Positions 5,972-6,564 of a stretch of 6,564 nucleotides of DNA are shown piece after piece. The position numbers were made by a program, and so were the translations under genes. The stretch comes from Bacteroidota bacterium (GTDB lineage Bacteria > Bacteroidota > Bacteroidia > NS11-12g > UBA9320), in contig DNBZ01000212.1 in assembly GCA_003484585.1 (NCBI GenBank), positions 1-6,564 on the forward strand, in the 5' to 3' direction. Positions within the stretch are counted from its first letter, which is position 1. Each line of letters begins with the position of its first letter. Under the pieces are notes generated by a model that saw nothing but the letters and a program-made list of their open reading frames with translations, had not been told where the DNA came from and did no database searches.

Positions 5972-6564
5972 ATGTTTAACTTTGGAATCTTGTGTAAACA
6001 TATTCTAACAGCATTTTTCGCTTTGAGTGTAATATGCTGTTCCTCTACTACGGATGTAAATCCAATTATAATTAAGGAAATGAGTAGAACAGCCAAAACG
6101 CATCTAGCCCTTGGAGACAGTTACACCATAGGTACTTCAGTAGCCTATTCAGAAAACTACCCCAATCAACTAGCAGAAAGCATACTGGCTAAAACGGGGG
6201 ATTCGTTGGCGGTTAAGATTATAGCTCAAAACGGATGGCGTACAGACGACCTGCAACGTGGAATAGAACGATCTGACTTAGATGAAAAGTATGACTTAGT
6301 GTCGTTGCTCATTGGAGTCAATAATCAGTATCAAAGTCTACCTTTAGTAGATTTCAAAAAAGACTTTAGAAGTTTGCTAGATAGTGCTGTAAAGTACTCA
6401 GGAGGAGATAAATCAAACATTTTTATAGTGTCCATACCCAACTATGGTTATACGCCTTTTGGGGCAGAAAAGAAGGAAGAAACCACAAAAGACTTGACAT
6501 TATTCAATTCTAAGAGCAAGACCATCTGCGAAGAATACGGAATAGACTTTTATAATATCACAGA
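5972..6564 (+). CDS. SGNH/GDSL-family hydrolase, exported, cut at window end
   Basis: An open frame of 197 codons running off the window. The SGNH hydrolase family covers serine esterases, lipases and acyl- or deacetyl-acting enzymes. Block I is LALGDSYTIG with D49 and the predicted nucleophile S50; the block II glycine is probably G88 (QNGWRTDDL); block III is IGVNNQ (114-119) with N117 or N118 as the oxyanion residue. The catalytic Asp-x-x-His of block V should lie beyond the window. Starting at ATG 5972 adds a signal peptide: K9-H10, hydrophobic ILTAFFALSVI, then CCSSTT at C22-C23, suggesting a lipoprotein, although Val-Ile before the cysteine is not a classical lipobox. A later ATG at 6080 (M37) would give a cytoplasmic protein starting 11 residues before block I. 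I prefer the longer form because the signal-like stretch in frame is unlikely by chance. It is divergent from fhs, with 65 nt between the starts. Substrate unknown. Confidence 0.85.
   Translation, partial: MFNFGILCKHILTAFFALSVICCSSTTDVNPIIIKEMSRTAKTHLALGDSYTIGTSVAYSENYPNQLAESILAKTGDSLAVKIIAQNGWRTDDLQRGIERSDLDEKYDLVSLLIGVNNQYQSLPLVDFKKDFRSLLDSAVKYSGGDKSNIFIVSIPNYGYTPFGAEKKEETTKDLTLFNSKSKTICEEYGIDFYNIT

Overview
The window looks like chromosomal DNA of a Bacteroidota (Bacteroidetes) bacterium. The evidence is an AT-rich but not extreme composition, a DUF2480-family protein (as I know it, a Bacteroidetes family), -7 boxes of the Bacteroidetes form TAnnTTTG, start codons without clear Shine-Dalgarno sequences, and several small lipoproteins or secreted proteins. 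I cannot place it below phylum with confidence. Most of the content is core metabolism; I found no phage, CRISPR, toxin-antitoxin or defence system.

Layout. (1) 1-674, plus strand: the last 57 codons of pyruvate kinase (pyk), overlapped by 8 nt by a DUF2480 gene that starts at GTG. A hairpin at 677-706 closes this unit and probably also terminates the converging gene. (2) 735-1316, minus strand: a secreted protein with a lysine-rich coiled-coil region and a C-terminal SPOR-like domain. (3) 1317-1418: a divergent promoter region with a good plus-strand Bacteroidetes promoter. (4) 1419-3470, plus strand: class II fumarase (fumC), then 3 nt later a class I SAM-dependent methyltransferase. (5) 3471-3724: a non-coding stretch holding three short CCC-nnn-GGG palindromes, the last with a T tail that suits a terminator, followed by a decayed copy of the last 35 codons of a methyltransferase related to the intact upstream gene, with an in-frame TAA. 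(6) 3725-5906, minus strand: formate-tetrahydrofolate ligase (fhs) followed, 1 nt after its stop, by a small lipoprotein gene of unknown function. (7) 5972-6564, plus strand: the first 197 codons of a secreted or lipid-anchored SGNH/GDSL hydrolase, cut by the window end.

Three metabolic steps are represented: the end of glycolysis (Pyk), the TCA cycle (FumC) and one-carbon supply (Fhs, 10-formyl-THF). The small proteins next to them share transcription units by position, but nothing in the sequence ties them to those pathways. The most unusual part is 3471-3709, where REP-like palindromes sit between an intact methyltransferase gene and the relic of a diverged homologue. It reads as a scar of gene loss rather than as a new system.
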